From positions 116,813,947-116,877,946 of the forward strand of contig NC_080678.1 in the NCBI RefSeq assembly GCF_030445035.2: 64,000 nucleotides of DNA, read 5' to 3'. The notes under the pieces were generated by a model. The model searched no databases. It saw only the letters and a program-made list of their open reading frames with translations, and was not told where the DNA came from. A program made the position numbers and the translations under genes. Origin of the DNA: Dasypus novemcinctus (lineage: Eukaryota > Chordata > Mammalia > Cingulata > Dasypodidae). The number at the start of each line of letters is the position of its first letter. Positions within the stretch are counted from its first letter, which is position 1. This document shows, piece after piece, positions 22,561 through 34,823 of this stretch.

Positions 22561-24360
22561 AACCAGCAGCATTTCCTCCTGCAGGCTCCTGCCCTCTGGG
22601 TGCTGCCCGCACCCCCACAGCCCCTGCACGGAGGACAGAGGGGCTCCCAGGCAGCTGCCCGGCGCCCCTACTCGTCAGGGTCCCTCCTGGTGACCCACTG
22701 GTCATGTGACTCCAGCAGAGCTGCTGTCAGGGCCCAGACAGGGGGAGGGGCAGTTAGGAGGCGGCCCAGGGGCTGTCAGCGCCCCCAGAGTTGTCTCCAC
22801 ATGTTGGGGAGCCTCTGTCTCTGTCCTCACGGGAGGCCTTGGCATCAGGAAACCGAGAAGGGACGCGGCTGGAGATGTTGGGGTGCAGGGCCCTGCCCTG
22901 GGTAGGCCGGGCCGGAGTCTGTCTCAGATGCGGCTAAGCCAGGGGTGCAGGGCCTTCCTGCCTCAGCACCAGGCGCCCAGGCGGGGCTGGGGGTCGGGAG
23001 GCCCGTGAGGTGCAGATGGCTCCCAAATGGCGCTCCTGGCTTACATTCATCTCCTTGCCCAATGGCATGCCCAGGCTTTGCGGAGGATGGCTGAGGGGGC
23101 TGTGAGCAAGCGGGGAGGGTTCTGGGCGGGAGAAGCGAGCCCTGAGAAAGGCCCTCTTGTGTGGGAAATGCCTTCAGAACCTTCTGGATGTGGAGACTTT
23201 TGGACCCCAGAAACAAGGAGAGAGGAGCCTGTCCCTCACCGGCTGAGCCCCGGTGACAGGGGAGTCAGGGGAGCAGATCGAGGGCTTCCCAGAGGCCGAC
23301 CGGGAAGGGAAGGCGACAGGAGCAGGGAGGCTGGCAGCATGCACCCCTCCTCACAGAGCCAGCCGGGGGCCCTGAAGGGGCCTTGACGGGGCGCCTCCCA
23401 CTGGATCCTCACAGCAGTCTTGGGCGTGCCGGGACAATTCTGAAGTCGCTGTGTGCAGGTGTGATTTCCAAATTGGGTGTTATCGAGGTCTTCTTGTAGG
23501 GTTTATGCGCCCTCTTAATTCTGTGTGCGTCTTTGCCAGGCTCTGTTGCAGGTTCTGTGTGGAAACTGGGTCCATTTACACACATTTTACGTGTGTGGGT
23601 GAACGCATGCCAGCAAGCGTGTGTATCCCTCACCCTGTTTCTGCACAGGTCGCTCTGCTGGGATCTAGAGGCCCTGGGGTCCATCCCCGAGGTGCCTAAA
23701 GGATGCACAGCCTGCAGGCTGAGGCCGTGCCCCGCCCTCATGTGGTCCCCGCGAGTTCCTGTCCCCTGGCCTGGACAGGGCTGGCATCAGCCTCCCTCTC
23801 CCGCTTCTCGCAGGGGACTCGGTGCCTGAGAATGGGCTCTGCGGGCGTGGAAAGGAGCGGGCCCTGCACCAACGCCTCGGCTTAATGATTAGAGGGATGT
23901 TACCCAGCCAGTCCTGGGAGCATCAAACCAGGATGGGGCGAGGTCACCCACTACAAGGCTGGGCTCTGAGCCATGGTCCCTGCGCTAATGCCCTTCTCGG
24001 GCAGACGAGGGCCAGGCAGGGCCAGGAGGAGGTTTGGGTCTCAGCTCCCTGTGGGAGGAGCAGTCATAACAGCCCTGGCCTTGGGCAGGAGCCCTGCATG
24101 GTCAGGAAGGCCATGCTCTCCAAGAGGGGACAGAGAACAGAGCAGGGATCCCTGAGCTGAGAACTTGCCGCATCACAGTCTTGGGGGCACATTAGGGAGC
24201 TGGCGGTTCCAGCAGGGCCTGGCAGGAGCCTCTCCAGCGCTGGGCTCCTCCCATCCTTCCATGTGGGGGAGAACACATATTCCAGCCAATATTTTAAGTG
24301 ACAGGTGGGAGGGATTGCTAATACTACATTATAAAGTACCTTAACTACCTGTGAGGACAT
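22561..24360. other. GC-rich intergenic sequence
   Basis: GC-rich and unannotatable from sequence alone. Large overlapping open frames on both strands have no family resemblance. Confidence 0.5.
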
Positions 24361-24364
24361 AGTG

Positions 24365-25480
24365 TTATTTGAAGGTGGATTTGAAAATTCCTATTTCAAG
24401 CTTTAAAGAAAGTAGTAAAATAATTTTAAAAGAAATATATTTCTTATGCTAGGAGAGGAGAGAAAATGGAATCATAAAATGCTTACTCAAAACCACAGAA
24501 GGCATAAAAAGAAAGAAAAAGATGTTAATAGAGAAAAGTGGTGGGGGAGGAGGTAGGGTATATGGGAATCTATATTTTCAATGTAGTCTAAAGCTTCTTT
24601 AAAAAGAAATGAAAAAAAAGAAGTAAAAGAAAGAACAAGGACAACAGATAGAAAATAGTTACAAAATGATATATATTAATCCAAGCATGTCAATTGCTTT
24701 AAATGTGCATGGTGTAAATACAGCAATTTAAAAACAGACTATCAGCGTGGATTAAAAAAATAAAAAGATGACCCAACTCTTTGTTGTCTGAAGAAACCCA
24801 TTTTAAATATAAAGACAAACATGAATTTAAAGTAAAAAGGATGGGAAAAGATGCACCACACAAACACTAATCAAATAGAAAGCTTTAATAATTCTGTTAA
24901 CTTCAGACAAAGCAGATTTCACAGTAAGGAAAATTATCAGGGATAAAGAGTGGCATTACATAATGAAAAAGTGGGCAGATTTTTCAAGACACAACAATTC
25001 TGAATGTATTTGTGCCTAACAATAAAGCAACAATTACGTGAAGCAAAAAGGGTAGAACTGCAAGGAGAAAAGACAAATCTCTCTGGAGACTTCAGTGCCC
25101 CTGTATCAGTTACAAACAGTTCCAGTAGGCAGAAAATCCAGAAGAATACATTTGACATGAACAGCAACAATCAACTAGATTTAGTTGACACTAATGGAAT
25201 TCTTCCTCCAAAAACAACAGGATACACATTCTTCTCAAGCATCCAGTGAACACTCACAAAGATAGCCCAAACCCTGATCCATAAAACACATGAACAAATT
25301 TAGAAGAATAGAAATAAGGTAAAGTATGCTCTGAGATCACAATGTAATTAAAGTAAAAATCAGTAACAGAAAGACCACTAGAAAATCCAAAAATATTTGA
25401 GGATTAAACAACACATTTCTAAAAAACCCATGTGTCAAAGAAGACATCTCAAAGGAAACATAAAATTTGTCTCAAATATC
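24365..25480 (+). mobile_element. L1/HAL1-type LINE fragment, sense
   Basis: The plus strand has the characteristic LINE wording GGATACACATTCTTCTCAAG (25,219-25,238), GTGTCAAAGAAGACATCTC (25,431-25,449) and, earlier, CAATTGCTTTAAATG. All frames are broken. Divergence is high, so it is an old copy. Confidence 0.75.
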
Positions 25481-27287
25481 AGGGCTACCTGCCAGATATT
25501 GAAGCTGTTTTCTTCTTTGCCTTGCTATCACTTTGATGGATAATTTATACAATCTTGGCAGAATCAGGAAATGTATTCGATTATATATATAATGTTTCCA
25601 CTTAGGCCAAATGCATTCCTGATTGTCCTTTAATTAGATACCTCCCAGCAATTGGATACTTATATATGGTGGTAAATTACAGAAGCTTTACCTAGACCTT
25701 TGGGATCATAGGTTTTCTCTTAGAAATATCGAATACCTGTCTCCCTTCACTTAATTTTTTTTAAAGCCTATAGGCTAAAGGTTTAGATTCCCCACTAGTC
25801 CAGAAAATATATCCGTTTGGTTTGAAAAAGCAACAATTTTTTTCTCCAAACAGTACGTGAAGAATATGAAGGCCAACATGAATTTTTAAAATAAGGAAAT
25901 CTGATTTAATTATTTTAGTTTATATACTTTTATTGAAACATATCTCTTAAATTTACAAATTTGAATACTGTTATGGATAAATTATATTTGTACATATTGC
26001 ATAATAGGAACATACAGAAAGTTTCAATACTAACTTAAGTTTGTTTCTTTTTCTGTAGATACCTAGAAATGTGTCACCTTAAGTCTAATTCATGGCTTCG
26101 GAAAAGAGCGTTTTGCCTTTGCTTGTCTTTCATTATGAGCCAATCTCCTATAATAGATTGATCACCATTGGCAGTACTGATCACTAGAATTTTAACTGGA
26201 TGGCAAAGTTTAAGTAACTCTTGCTTAATTGTATTTCTTCTAAGACTCGCTTAAATATCAAATCAAATTTACTTAACTTATGATTGAAGTAGTTCTATCA
26301 ATTTCAGACATAACACTTTCTGGCATGTTTGAAACAAAGTACTCCCTAAAATATACCACTCTATGAATATCAGAAAATAGGGCACTCTCAAATACCAGGC
26401 ACATTAAATTCTGAGTCTACTTAAGATTGGTTTATATTGAGAGGAAAAAAATGTGTCTGCTTTCAGGAGGAAAAATGGCTTCATTCAAACAAATTATCCA
26501 AAATTTCCTCCTGATGATGGTGCAGCTATCAAAATAAACATCATCACACTTGGCACATGTGCAATAGAATGAAGTTAGAGATGCCAATCAAGGTCTTAGT
26601 TTTCCTTCTCTGCAAAAAAACATGATGAAATGCATTTATGTTTCTAAGCTGCCAACTTTCAAATCACTGGTATCTTTTTATACCAAACATATATATTCAA
26701 CTCCCACCCCAGTGCAGAGAATACCATAAACATTTTATGTATAATATATCAGTAATAGGTCACTTATTTAAAAATAGAAAATATTAACAGAAATCCATCA
26801 CCATCTCATATTTCCTGTCCTTCCAAAGCAAAATAAATATTTCACAAAGCAATGAGTGTTTCATGCAATGCACATATACATTGTACTTGGGAAACTATGT
26901 ATATGCTAGTGTTCCAATATATTTGTTTATAGATGTGCATTATTGCCATTTGCATGTGAATAATGGTCAACCATTTTCTATTTGAGTCTCTTTTCTTGGA
27001 GGGCAGCATTCATCTCTGTTTAAATTATATGCACTTTGTAAGATATTGGAAAGCTAAGCTGTAAGACAAAACTCTCACTGTTGGTTTTCCTTCCTGGAAA
27101 ATGGGGCATAAAGCCTTGTTTAAGTGAGTGATACTACTGAAAATAGAATACATCCCTCTGAGCCTCTCCCATGACCAATCAAGAATGAGTCAAATCTGAA
27201 ACATGAATCTAGAAGAATAATGCAAACGTCCAGCTTCAATTTACAAATTGAAATGTACAAAGCCCAATCTTTGGCAGATCAAAGGTA
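25481..27287. other. AT-rich intergenic sequence
   Basis: AT-rich with no recognisable exon, RNA gene or repeat family. It lies beyond the 3' end of the PIWIL relic and may include its former 3' UTR near 27,287. Confidence 0.5.
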
Positions 27288-27395
27288 TTAGAGACATTCT
27301 GACAGTAAATTGTGTGGCTGTGCCTGAATCCTGTGACCCACGAGGTAAGACAGTTTGTGAGCAAAGTGGCGAGGCACAGGAACACAAATCACACT
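27288..27395 (-). pseudogene. PIWIL relic, last exon
   Basis: The acceptor TTCTTCCTCCTACAG is intact. The frame reads SVICVPVPRHFAHKLSYLVG and ends at a TAA close to the family's normal C-terminus. It matches the terminal PIWI segment with the AHKL motif, whose His belongs to the slicer triad. The Cys-Gln-Tyr normally before it reads Arg-His-Phe here. This exon alone is open. Confidence 0.88.
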
Positions 27396-27571
27396 CTGTA
27401 GGAGGAAGAAAACTAAGAGGAAGTTTCTTTTTTTTTTTAATTTAATTTACATCTATTTTCTCTAGATTTACATTTTCACATTTGTCACATCACAGATTAA
27501 AACATAGGCATGCAAGTTTGACCCATTCATTTTACAGATCTGGAGGAAAACCGGGATCAGAAGATCCTTAC
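27396..27571 (-). other. Intron of the PIWIL relic
   Basis: Short intron with donor GTAAGG at 27,571 and the acceptor at 27,396-27,397. No repeat was recognised beyond an A/T run near 27,430. Confidence 0.7.
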
Positions 27572-27718
27572 TGGCAAGTTATAATACATGTGGCACAGCT
27601 TGTAAGTCAAATGCTCACTGTGTCTGGGGTCAAGCAAACAATGTCATAGATGACATTATAATGTGTGGGAGTAACAGTCCCATGTTTCACAGGCTGACTC
27701 ACAATGAAGAAACCATAC
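27572..27718 (-). pseudogene. PIWIL relic, PIWI exon with THYNVIYD and LTYKLCH motifs
   Basis: The acceptor ATAATTCCAG and donor GTAAGG are intact. The minus strand reads [20 protein letters not shown], then NVIYD, and, after a one-base deletion that creates a [16 protein letters not shown] in another frame. Both halves match consecutive parts of PIWI proteins. This is the single most convincing exon of the locus. Confidence 0.93.
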
Positions 27719-28390
27719 CTGGAATTATACAACATATGAGAATCAGCTCATTGTAGAAAAAAAGCACGTAGTGAGTGGAGGCTCTGAAAACATTTAGTCT
27801 GTTACTCAACAGAAACGCATTCCCCAAGCAGAAAGTGTTTCCTTAAATGACAGTCTGTTGAACAGGTAAACAATGACACAACTCCATAAAGGATATTTAA
27901 ACCATTGGGATGGTACTGTCAGGTGCTTTAGATGAATAAGGTATACACAGATATCTAGACAGAAAAATAAAATTAGCACATTTGCTATTACCTACATATT
28001 ATCTCTCAACAACATACATTTCAAAAATTTATATTTATATTGTGTGTGTGTATATATATATGCTGTATGTTGTATATGTCAAAAGAACTTTTATTTACTC
28101 TAGTTTAAAGATTTACCCATACTGTTGGATAGATCTTATTATCCAGAATTACATAATAAAGTGTTCCTAGTCCATTCTGTTGCCTGTTGAGTAATTCCCC
28201 ATCATACACAGGCTTCAAAATTCATTATCCATTCTCTTGTTGATAGTTTCCTCCTAATTTTTTTTCCAGATTAAAGACATGAGGAAGATTCTAATGGGTG
28301 GTTTCTTGGGCACAAAACGCAAGTCTTTCTCTAAAGTATATAGCCAGATTGGAGCTTAGGTTGAGCACCTACAAATTCAGAATTGCTCTC
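27719..28390. other. Intron of the PIWIL relic, AT-rich, with a TG/TA microsatellite
   Basis: TGTGTGTGTGTATATATATA at 28,041-28,060 is a simple repeat. Otherwise AT-rich and unremarkable. Confidence 0.6.
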
Positions 28391-29950
28391 TTTCTGGTGA
28401 ACTGTTAGTTTCACTTATTTCTTTATATCAATATATCCAAGGCCAGAATTTTGGGTTAATATTCTGGTGTATTTTTCCATCCCTTTTTTCCCCCAATTTT
28501 ATCATACTTTTAAGATTTATTAGGAGTGTTTCTTCTAAAGAACAACTAACTTACTGATTTTTCTCCAGCCTGTGTTCTGATTTAAGAGGCAAGGTTAATC
28601 TGTTTAAATTATCGGGTTTATTTTATGTGGACCCTATTATTTTGTTCTTTAAATTTATGGTTTATCTGTGTTTTGCTTAATTCTTTCCTGTCTTTTACTA
28701 GATTGATCAATATTTCTGCCTTTCTTTCATTTTCATTTATCCCTCCCCCCACTCTATTGAGATGGAAGTCAAGTTTTATTTCACTTTATGGTTTCCCATA
28801 TATTTTAATTTACATAGTCAACTTAGCAAGTCTAAAGTTAATCATTTAAACTTTAATTTAACCATTGTACCTAGCAACTGAGGATCTCTGGATTCTTTAG
28901 CCCTGATCCCTATTTTCCCATGCAAATGGTGTTTATGTCCAATATTTTATATCTACCTAGTTCTTACATACTGCCCAAATTTGACATTTATAAGGTCAGT
29001 GTTTTAAACTCCCAAATATTTTTGATAGCATTGCTTCTTGAATCTCATTCCTTCTTTATTTGTTCACTTTCCTTTCCCCTAAATATATACTTTAAGGTAG
29101 TTATATTTCAGTGAGGGTCTGATGGACATATACAATATGTATAATTATCTAAATCTTGTTTTATTTCACCCTCACCTTTGAATGATAGTTTAACTGGGTA
29201 CCAAATTTTAGGGTGAGAGTTACATGTTAGCGTATTGAGGATATTATTTCAATGTCTTCTGCTTTCTATGGCTGAATGGAATTTTTATTGTTTATCAATA
29301 ATATATTTTCCTCTTCTGATTTTAAAATCTCCTGTCTTAGATATTTTGATGTTTCACTATGTGTCTAGGTATGGATTTATTTTAATTGTTCTTGCTTAGG
29401 TTCTATTATTCCTGAATCTAAGGAGTCAGGTTTTCAGCAATTCTCTCTTTAATATTGACCCCCTTCCTGCTAGCTCCATCTTTTTGAACTTCTACTCAAC
29501 CTATAGCAAATCTGCTCACTTAGTTTTACATTTCGATAATCTGTATTCATACCTTCCATCTCTCCATGACTCTGCACTGAGTTCTGTGAATTTCTTTGAA
29601 TGGATTTTGCATTTAATTATTTCTGTTCTTTTGTGTCTAATCTGCCCTTTAACCCTTCTAATTTTCTCACTTCTACCATCTTTATCATTGCTAGATATTC
29701 AATTACAAAGTTATCTTTCTATTCAACATTTATCAGTTCTCTTATGCTCTGTTCCATTATACATATATATAATCATTTAAAAATTCATTTATATAAACTA
29801 TTTTTTTCATGTTTAGTTCTTTTTATTAGGGTAAGTGTGTTTTCTCTCCTGTAACTTGTTTCACTTGCAAACATATATAAACTATTTCTAACACTTTACC
29901 TGAAACTTGTGTGTTTAACCCTATGTTGTATTGCCTGCAGCTTCCCTCTA
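28391..29950 (-). mobile_element. Old LINE (L1/HAL1-type), antisense, highly diverged
   Basis: The plus strand resembles the complement of LINE 3' sequence seen in the 15,481-18,560 copy (for example TTGTTCTTGCTTAGGTTCTATTATTCCTGAATC versus that copy's TTCTTGGAT region, and a shared run of T-rich phrases). Frames are all broken. Boundaries are rough. Confidence 0.5.
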
Positions 29951-30639
29951 AGAGTTGCTTCCTCAAAAAAAAGACAAAGCAATTTCTGAATATCATTTTC
30001 AATTATTTCATGATGTCCATATTATCCAGTCCTGATTTTTAAAAATTAAACTCTGTATTTTGTTGCCAAATAACTGTGACTATTACTTTGGTATTGAATC
30101 ACCCCGGTTCAGAGGGGATAGGTATTACATGCAGAAAGTTTGCACATAAGAGAAAGTGGGCTTTAGTTTAGTTTAGATGTTGTCCCCTAGAAATGCAAGA
30201 AAACATTTAAAAAGAATAAACCTCCTTAGTGTGTTAATTAAATACTGTGATTTTTAGGTTATATTTGCTAAGACCTGACTTTGATGATTGAGGAGTGTCA
30301 ATATAAAACACAATTTACTCTCTCCTATAATCATAACATACAAATTAGGGCCCCACTAAAAAAAACAATGTTTTTGGGTCGCAGACTCCTATGAAAGTGA
30401 GTTTAAGAAACCAATCCGGCCAGACCACCAAGCACAATTCCTATGTCCAAATAAAGACCCACAGTGTAAAAGTAATAATATAAGCTCAAATTGGTGTAAA
30501 GAACCAAAAATACTTTTTAAGGAGAAGTTATTTGAATTAAGTGACTTTGCTAAACTGAAGTAATTTAAGAAAATTATACAATCAGATCTTTAAAAAATGA
30601 AAATAAAACTACAAAAGGGCTTATCATTCCCTTCTGGGC
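29951..30639. other. Intron of the PIWIL relic, AT-rich
   Basis: No repeat or exon recognised. Confidence 0.5.
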
Positions 30640-30733
30640 AATCATGCCTGGAAGTGGAATTTGAATTCTTCCTTGAGACTCAACAAAAAATCTGTTGATA
30701 CATTTCTTCATCACGATTACAGTTAGTTTGGTA
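30640..30733 (-). pseudogene. PIWIL relic, PIWI exon with LTVIVMKK motif
   Basis: After a CAGTTTTTTAAAG acceptor the minus strand reads KLTVIVMKKCINRFFVESQG followed by RIQIPLPG. This matches the PIWI-family LTVIVVKKRxNTRFF...LQNPLPGT segment. The 3' boundary is unclear because no good donor is left. Confidence 0.85.
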
Positions 30734-30836
30734 CTTTAAAAAACTGTGATAAGTGCTACTGTGTCTACTCAGTCTTATCATGGAAGCATTCAATATGTGA
30801 AAGATCATATACATAGGATCTCTTAAAAGAGTTTGC

Positions 30837-30925
30837 AGGGAGTGGGTGTAGCTCATAGGTGAGAGCCTGCTTCCCACATAGAAGGTCCTCCATTCAATCC
30901 CCAGTACCTCCTAAAGATAATAATC
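30837..30925 (+). mobile_element. Short DAS-type SINE (tRNA-like head only)
   Basis: GGGAGTGGGTGTAGCTCATA, then CTTCCCACATAGAAGGTCCTC and a box-B-like CATTCAATCCCCAGTACCTCC, followed by an A-rich run. It is the same head as the long SINEs here, without their body. It lies in an intron of the PIWIL relic. Confidence 0.8.
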
Positions 30926-31593
30926 ATATGGGGACAGCAGCACTCTAGGTACCCAATATCACTGTTTTAGGTTCATGTGTCTATTTCAAGATGTAAATAA
31001 AAAGGTGTCTACTCTGGTCCAGCCACCTACTCCCCAGGGGAAAGGTCCTTTCCTCCAGCCTTAGGAGCTATTCCTGCTATTCAGGCAGGACTGCAGGGCC
31101 AAAAGACACACAGATGGGGCTAGAGAAGCCAGCTGGGAGGGCTCCCCCTCCTGGTAACTGCAAAACTCTGGGTGAAGGGGAGAGGAGTGCAAACCACTGG
31201 CCAGGCTAACATCATGGATCTTGTGGAAATCTGAGGCCACCAAGCCTTCCTACTTCAGGGCTGGAATGGAGATTGAAAATGGCAAAATTTTTACCCTGGA
31301 GGTAAAGAAATATCTGCTCCTCCAATATTCCAATTCTCCCTTTTTTCCCTCTGACTCTGGTGTGGGGCTCAAAGTCAAAGCAGTAGGGTCTCCTCTCCTC
31401 CCCTTGCCTGAAGCCCACCATTGGTGTCAAGTTCCTGGTCCTCATAGTTAACACTTGGAATTCCTTTGGAAATATATATATATATTTTGGTTTTTAGTTT
31501 TGCTTTGGAAATGTTAAAGACTCAAGTGCAGATCTCACATACACACATGCACACATACACATAAAGGTGGCCCTTTGCAATGTAGATACTTAC
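30926..31593. other. Intron of the PIWIL relic
   Basis: Mixed sequence with a short ATATATATATATAT run at 31,471. Open frames on both strands look accidental. Confidence 0.5.
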
Positions 31594-31737
31594 TCAAAGG
31601 ACTTAGCAACGAGTTTTAAGGAGGTCGAGCTGTGGTATTCCATAATCTAGCAATGCTTGAAGCTGCCCATCTCCCACCCTATACCAATACGTGATAATAA
31701 CAGATGGCAGGGCTCTTAGTCCAGGCCTTCATGGCAG
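31594..31737 (-). pseudogene. PIWIL relic, PIWI exon with damaged YRDGVGDGQ motif
   Basis: The acceptor GGTTTCTTTTCAG and donor GTAAGT are intact and the exon is 144 bp. The minus strand reads AAMKAWTKSPAICYYH in one frame and VGDGQLQALLDYGIPQLDLL in another, with a TAG at the changeover. It matches the exon carrying the second catalytic Asp of PIWI slicers (YRDG), and that Asp-Gly is deleted here. Confidence 0.92.
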
Positions 31738-31859
31738 CTGAAAAGAAACCAGACACCTGTGTTAATGAACAGTAACCATTGGTAGTTTCAACAAATTTGA
31801 GGCTCCTTTTTGACACTACAGCACTTAGGGTCTTTCACAGCCTAAACCTTCAGTCTAGT

Positions 31860-32100
31860 CCAGGACTTCTCACCACAGGACTGTCAACATTTGGGGGCCA
31901 GATAATTCTTTGCTGCAGGAGGTTGCGCTATGCATTGTAGGGTTAGCAGCGTCCCTGACCTCTGCGCACTAGAGGCCAGTCACCAGGCACACCCCCACCC
32001 CAAACTGTGAACCATGACATTTGGAAAGTCTCTAGACAAGGACCAGTGTCCTCTGGGGATGGGGGTTGGGAGGGCAGAAGGTTGCCCCAGTTGAAAACTA
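31860..32100 (+). repeat. MER5A-like DNA transposon remnant
   Basis: Wording matches this old hAT-Charlie family: GGGGGCCAGATAATTCTTTG, GCATTGTAGGGTTAGCAGCG, CCCTGACCTCTGCGCACTAG and a closing AGTTGAAAACTATT. It lies next to a PIWIL exon. Confidence 0.75.
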
Positions 32101-32112
32101 TTAGTGTTGACC

Positions 32113-32304
32113 ACACAAGCAGGTCTTCAGCCCATCCACAAGCTCTTGCCCTGATTTTTGGAAAACACATCGAGAGTACCATGTGCGCTGAGATTATAAG
32201 TGATTGGTTTGGAAAACAAGAGCTTTGGAATCTTACTTCCCTTCTGAATGAATCTATAACATCAACATCACAATCAGAATTGAGGATCTTATTAAAGATC
32301 AATT
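32113..32304 (-). pseudogene. PIWIL relic, first PIWI exon
   Basis: The 3' end of the exon on the minus strand reads CVFQ...[12 protein letters not shown], a clear match to the family's (C)[18 protein letters not shown]. The 5' part, with SDCDVDVIDSFRREV, is strongly diverged but occupies the place of the first catalytic Asp (GIDxYHD...RRS). The acceptor at 32,305-32,306 is tentative and the donor (GTCAAC) looks decayed. Confidence 0.82.
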
Positions 32305-32475
32305 CTATATCCCCCTACAGAGCTCACCGAAGTCTTGGTCCCCTATGACATCAAACATTTTTACAAAACATTGATGTGCACAAAAGGAAGAGATAAGGGG
32401 GCATTTAACAGCAATACTACAGATTACACCCACTTTCACTATGCATGGCTGCGGCAGTTTCACCTATGGGAGAAT

Positions 32476-32502
32476 GCAACAACAACAACAACAACAAACA
32501 AA
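32476..32502 (+). repeat. (AAC)n microsatellite
   Basis: About seven ACA/AAC triplets in a row. Confidence 0.9.
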
Positions 32503-32714
32503 GAGCCAGAACTCCTGGGGGCCTCCTCCTGGAGATGGAGTTCTCAAACTCTGGCTCATCTACAACCATCTGCTTTGAGAAAGCAGCTCTCTTGGGAATG
32601 GTGACAGCTATTGTAACAGGCACACAATATGTCAAGAAAAAGTCTACACTTCCCTCAAGTTTCAACTGTCTTGTTGTGTTTTAGTTTACTTCAGCGCATC
32701 TTGACCACTTGTCT

Positions 32715-32860
32715 TGGGATGTGTGTATTTGTCTGCCTGCCTCTCCACCAGAATTTAAGCTCCATAGGAAAGGGCAGGCATTTTTGGTCTACAGGTTAAT
32801 GACTGCAATCTAAGTATTTAGAAAATGGTACTCAACAATATCTGTTGAATGAATGAAAGC
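32715..32860 (+). repeat. L2/MIR-type 3'-end fragment
   Basis: AGAATTTAAGCTCCATAGG, GGGCAGGCATTTTTGGTC and the closing ATATCTGTTGAATGAATGAA are diagnostic wording of old mammalian L2/MIR 3' ends. Confidence 0.75.
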
Positions 32861-32997
32861 TTAATTTGTCCTTATCACTGCAATATCATTCTCTAATTCC
32901 CCCCCAGGAAAACATAGCAAAAGAAGGTTTTCGTTTTGACAGAGAATATGGTGGCTGGTCAAGTTAATCATCTGTCAAAATAAAAACGGTTATTCTT

Positions 32998-33105
32998 GGG
33001 GAGCAGATGTCGCTCAAGTGGTTAAGCACCTGCCTCCCATGTAAAAGGTCCCAGGTTCGATCCCCAGGACCTTGTAAGGAAAAAATTTAAAAATAAAAAG
33101 GTTGC
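32998..33105 (+). mobile_element. Short DAS-type SINE (tRNA-like head only)
   Basis: GGGGAGCAGATGTCGCTCAA begins the element. The box-B-like GGTTCGATCCCC is intact at 33,055-33,066, and an A-rich tail follows. Head similarity to tRNA makes this the copy most likely to be miscalled as a tRNA gene. Confidence 0.88.
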
Positions 33106-33459
33106 TCCTTAAAGAATACTCTTGGCAGTTATGCTTCACTGACCACAAATATTATGATGAAACAAAATGGTGATTTACGACAGTCATGTATCATGTAATG
33201 CAGAAGGAATTATGTACTGAAGTGTGCAAAAATTCATTTCAGGGAGCAGTGTGGTTTGTACCCAAGAGCAGAAAAGAAAAGGGCCTCTGGAGAAAAGGAA
33301 GGCCTGGTAGCTAGAAGCAGCCTTCCTCTTCTGGGTAGTTTATGCACAAATAGACGAGAACCCCCAGATCCTCCTTTCTGGCTGCCTCTGCCTCCCAGTT
33401 GGGTTTCCATGTTCGTCTTCCTTCTTGTACTGATGATCCACCTGGAGATGCAGGCTGCA

Positions 33460-33960
33460 TTCCAACAATGGTCCCCCAAATGCCCTACTCCAAACCCAGA
33501 TCCTGTGTATATGCCGAGTTACCACCCCTGGGATGATATATGCTATGGGGCAGAGTTCCCCTTAAAATAACATTTTCCAAGGAGGAATAATCTAATTACA
33601 GTAGACCCTCTAAAGCAGAGTGTTACTTCTGGCTGGTGGCAGAAAAGACAGAGGGATTAACATCAGAAGGAAGACTCAGTGTGCCCAGGCTGGTTGGAGA
33701 TGGAGGGGCCACTTAAGAAATGTGGACGTGCTCTAGAAGCTTATATGACCTGACAGCCAAACCCCAACAGGACCTCAGTCCCACAACAACCACAAGGGAT
33801 GGATTCTGCCACATCCATGTGAGCTTGGAAGAGGACCCCAGGCTTCCAGGCAATGATGCAGCTCGGCTAACACACTTGGACTTTAAACTTGTGAGGCCTG
33901 CGCCCATACCGTGCCAGGTTTCTGAGCCACAGAACTGTCTAGTCACAAACAGATGTTACC
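33460..33960 (+). repeat. MLT1-type LTR (ERVL-MaLR)
   Basis: Landmarks of the MLT1 LTR appear in order: AATGGTCCCCCAAATGCCC, CAGATCCTGTGTATATG, ATAATCTAATTACA, CTTGGACTTTAAACTTGTG and TTTCTGAGCCACAGAACTGT. It is old and diverged. Intronic relative to the PIWIL relic. Confidence 0.75.
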
Positions 33961-34426
33961 TGGAACTGCTAACTTTGTGATGATTGGCTAGGTAGCAATA
34001 GAAAACTTTGTGAATCCTTCCACTGTATTTTGGAAATATACAGAAGGGCAAAGAACAACTTTTCTTTCCAGCTCCTGACCTCTTGAGAAGCTGGCAACTT
34101 CTTGTTTGGCTCACCTCTCCAGTTTCACCCAAAGACAGCTCTCATTCTCTAGGCTTAACACCAACTAAACAACATCTGCAAACGCTTACTCACTGTGTTA
34201 AATCTTCATTCAAGCTTGACACAATCCTGCAATTGACTTCTGTCAATTTTCAATATCATGGAAACAATCAATACCAATAAACATTGCTTGCTTTAGCTTA
34301 AATTTTAAAATAAAGGTAGATTTAGTTATAACAGAATCCAAGCAAACTTTAACCACTGAATTAAAAAGAGTTCCTTAGGCTCTTGTCAAACCCCACTAAA
34401 CACAAACAAATAAGGAGAAGCCAATG
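33961..34426. other. Intron of the PIWIL relic
   Basis: No exon or repeat recognised. Confidence 0.5.
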
Positions 34427-34796
34427 AGGGAAATGGATGTGGCTCACGTGATTGGGCTCCTGTCTAGCATATGGGAGGTTTGGGGTTTGATTCCCGGGGC
34501 TTCCTGGTGAAGCCAAGCTGGTTCACATGGAGTGCTGGCCTGTGCAGGAGTGCAGGTGCAACAAGATGATGCAACAAAAAGACACAGAGGAGAGACAATG
34601 AGAGACGTGGCAGACCAGGGAGCTAAGGTGGCACAAGAGAGTGATCACCTCTCTCCCACTCTGGAATGTCCCAGGATGGGTTCCCTGTGCCACCTAAAGA
34701 GAAGACAAACAGACACAGAAGAACACACCACAAATGGACAGAGAGAGCAGACAGCAGGGTGGTGGGGGGGATAAATAAATCTTTTTTAAAAAAAGA
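34427..34796 (+). mobile_element. DAS-type tRNA-derived SINE
   Basis: The head starts GGGAAATGGATGTGGCTCAC, box-B-like GGTTTGATTCC follows, then the usual body and an A-rich tail at 34,780-34,796. It ends only about 28 bp from the 3' end of the MID exon of the PIWIL relic, on the opposite strand. Confidence 0.9.
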
Positions 34797-34823
34797 GAGT
34801 AGGCAACGAAATCCAACATACAC

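Noticed and set aside
22230..24160. Many open frames of 80-150 codons on both strands in GC-rich sequence
   Set aside because: High GC removes stop codons by chance; frames overlap one another and show no domains, signal peptides or splice logic.
33055..33066. tRNA gene-like box B (GGTTCGATCCCC), also at 56,122-56,133
   Set aside because: It belongs to the tRNA-derived head of DAS SINEs; flanking sequence continues into the SINE body or A-rich tail and the cloverleaf is not complete.
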